A stretch of DNA of 6,119 nucleotides. Source: CAXSEF01 sp050955025 (GTDB lineage: Bacteria > Pseudomonadota > Alphaproteobacteria > Acetobacterales > Acetobacteraceae). The notes under the pieces are model-generated. The model was not told where the DNA came from, made no database searches, and was given only the letters and a program-made list of their open reading frames with translations. Where the stretch lies: assembly GCA_050955025.1 (NCBI GenBank), contig JBPBQX010000243.1, positions 1 through 6,119 of the forward strand. The letters are read 5' to 3'. The first letter of the stretch is position 1. Each line of letters starts with the position of its first letter. Made by a program: the position numbers and the translations under genes. Below, one piece after another: positions 5,945 through 6,119 of the stretch.

Positions 5945-6007
5945 GAGCGCCGCGCGCCGGGGCTGCGGGATGGGTGTTGGAGCAATGGCATTGGATTGGG
6001 TGTGGGC

Positions 6008-6119
6008 ATGACGCCTGTTCTGGACCGTGTTCATGTCCCGTCCGACATGCGCAACTTCTCGGCCGAGCAGCTGCGGCAGCTTGCGGACGAGCTGCGTGCG
6101 GAGACGATCGACGCGGTGT
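6008..6119 (+). CDS. dxs: 1-deoxy-D-xylulose-5-phosphate synthase, N-terminal 37 residues only
   Basis: DXS is the thiamine-diphosphate enzyme that condenses pyruvate and glyceraldehyde 3-phosphate to DXP, the first committed step of the MEP isoprenoid pathway, in the cytosol. Only 37 codons lie in the window, so the cofactor-binding motifs are not visible. The call rests on the typical DXS opening: LDRVHVPSDM (5-14) followed by QLRQLADELRAETIDAV (21-37), which in the family leads into the SVTGGHLG segment. Start: ATG at 6008, giving the usual short lead before LDR. The Shine-Dalgarno is weak: a G-rich stretch rather than a clean GGAG, with GGAG at 5979-5982 too far away; a GTG two codons earlier is an alternative. 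The gene is divergent from hpnH; DXS supplies C5 units from which squalene and hopanoids are made, which makes the pairing sensible. Confidence 0.88.
   Translation, partial: MTPVLDRVHVPSDMRNFSAEQLRQLADELRAETIDAV

Larger units (their letters stand above)
5301..6007. other. 707-bp divergent intergenic region between hpnH and dxs
   Basis: No reading frame here looks like a protein: the long frames on both strands are Arg/Pro/Gly/Ala-rich, low-complexity and resemble no family I know. The hpnH-proximal part holds hairpins at 5321-5335, 5441-5467 and 5466-5481 and a promoter candidate at 5490-5518. The middle (about 5520-5730) is GC-rich with many short imperfect repeats, including two copies of GGGCGCGAGCCG (5381-5392 and 5705-5716). 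The dxs-proximal part has a promoter candidate at 5917-5944 and a tiny ORF touching the dxs start. A small RNA or a lost gene cannot be excluded. Confidence 0.6.

Noticed and set aside
5336..6034. 232-codon minus-strand frame filling the hpnH-dxs gap
   Set aside because: Pro/Arg/Ala-rich throughout, overlaps the dxs start, no plausible RBS or family resemblance.
1..6119. Defence system, CRISPR array, transposon, prophage or tRNA
   Set aside because: No spaced direct repeats, transposase or integrase motifs, terminal repeats or cloverleaf sequence were seen on either strand.

Overview
The window is very GC-rich, densely coding DNA. The gene content (a hopanoid-type HpnH next to dxs, a class I FolE, a GT61-type glycosyltransferase and a Tat-exported serine hydrolase) fits a Gram-negative, hopanoid-making alphaproteobacterium, most likely of the Acetobacteraceae/Rhodospirillales type. 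That placement is inferred from protein flavour and composition, not from a phylogenetic marker.

Layout: four genes lie on the minus strand and one on the plus strand. From left to right they are: the 3'-truncated folE (GTP cyclohydrolase I, 548 down to the window edge); a 514-residue GT61/DUF563-like glycosyltransferase with an extra C-terminal beta-rich domain (2220..676); a 459-residue serine hydrolase of the beta-lactamase class C fold with a Tat-type signal and a DUF3471-like tail (3882..2503); hpnH, the radical SAM adenosyl-hopene transferase (5300..4152); and, divergent from hpnH, the first 37 codons of dxs (from 6008).

The gaps are structured. Between GT61 and folE are two GC hairpins and a plausible folE promoter that overlaps one of them. 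Downstream of the serine hydrolase is a dense run of G-quadruplex motifs on the transcript strand. Between hpnH and the serine hydrolase sit four consecutive palindromes in 107 bp, beginning about 10 nt after the hpnH stop. The 707-bp divergent region between hpnH and dxs has no convincing gene; it holds one weak promoter candidate for each gene and several hairpins in the presumed hpnH leader.

Functionally, DXS feeds the MEP isoprenoid pathway and HpnH carries out the first side-chain step of extended hopanoids, so the right-hand part is a precursor/hopanoid locus sharing one control region. FolE (pterin synthesis), the GT61 protein and the serine hydrolase have no obvious pathway link to it or to each other, and each seems to have its own upstream region. 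I found no mobile element, CRISPR array, tRNA, rRNA or clearly new multi-gene system. The less ordinary items are the palindrome cluster, the G4 tract, the long divergent leader and the GT61 domain fusion.
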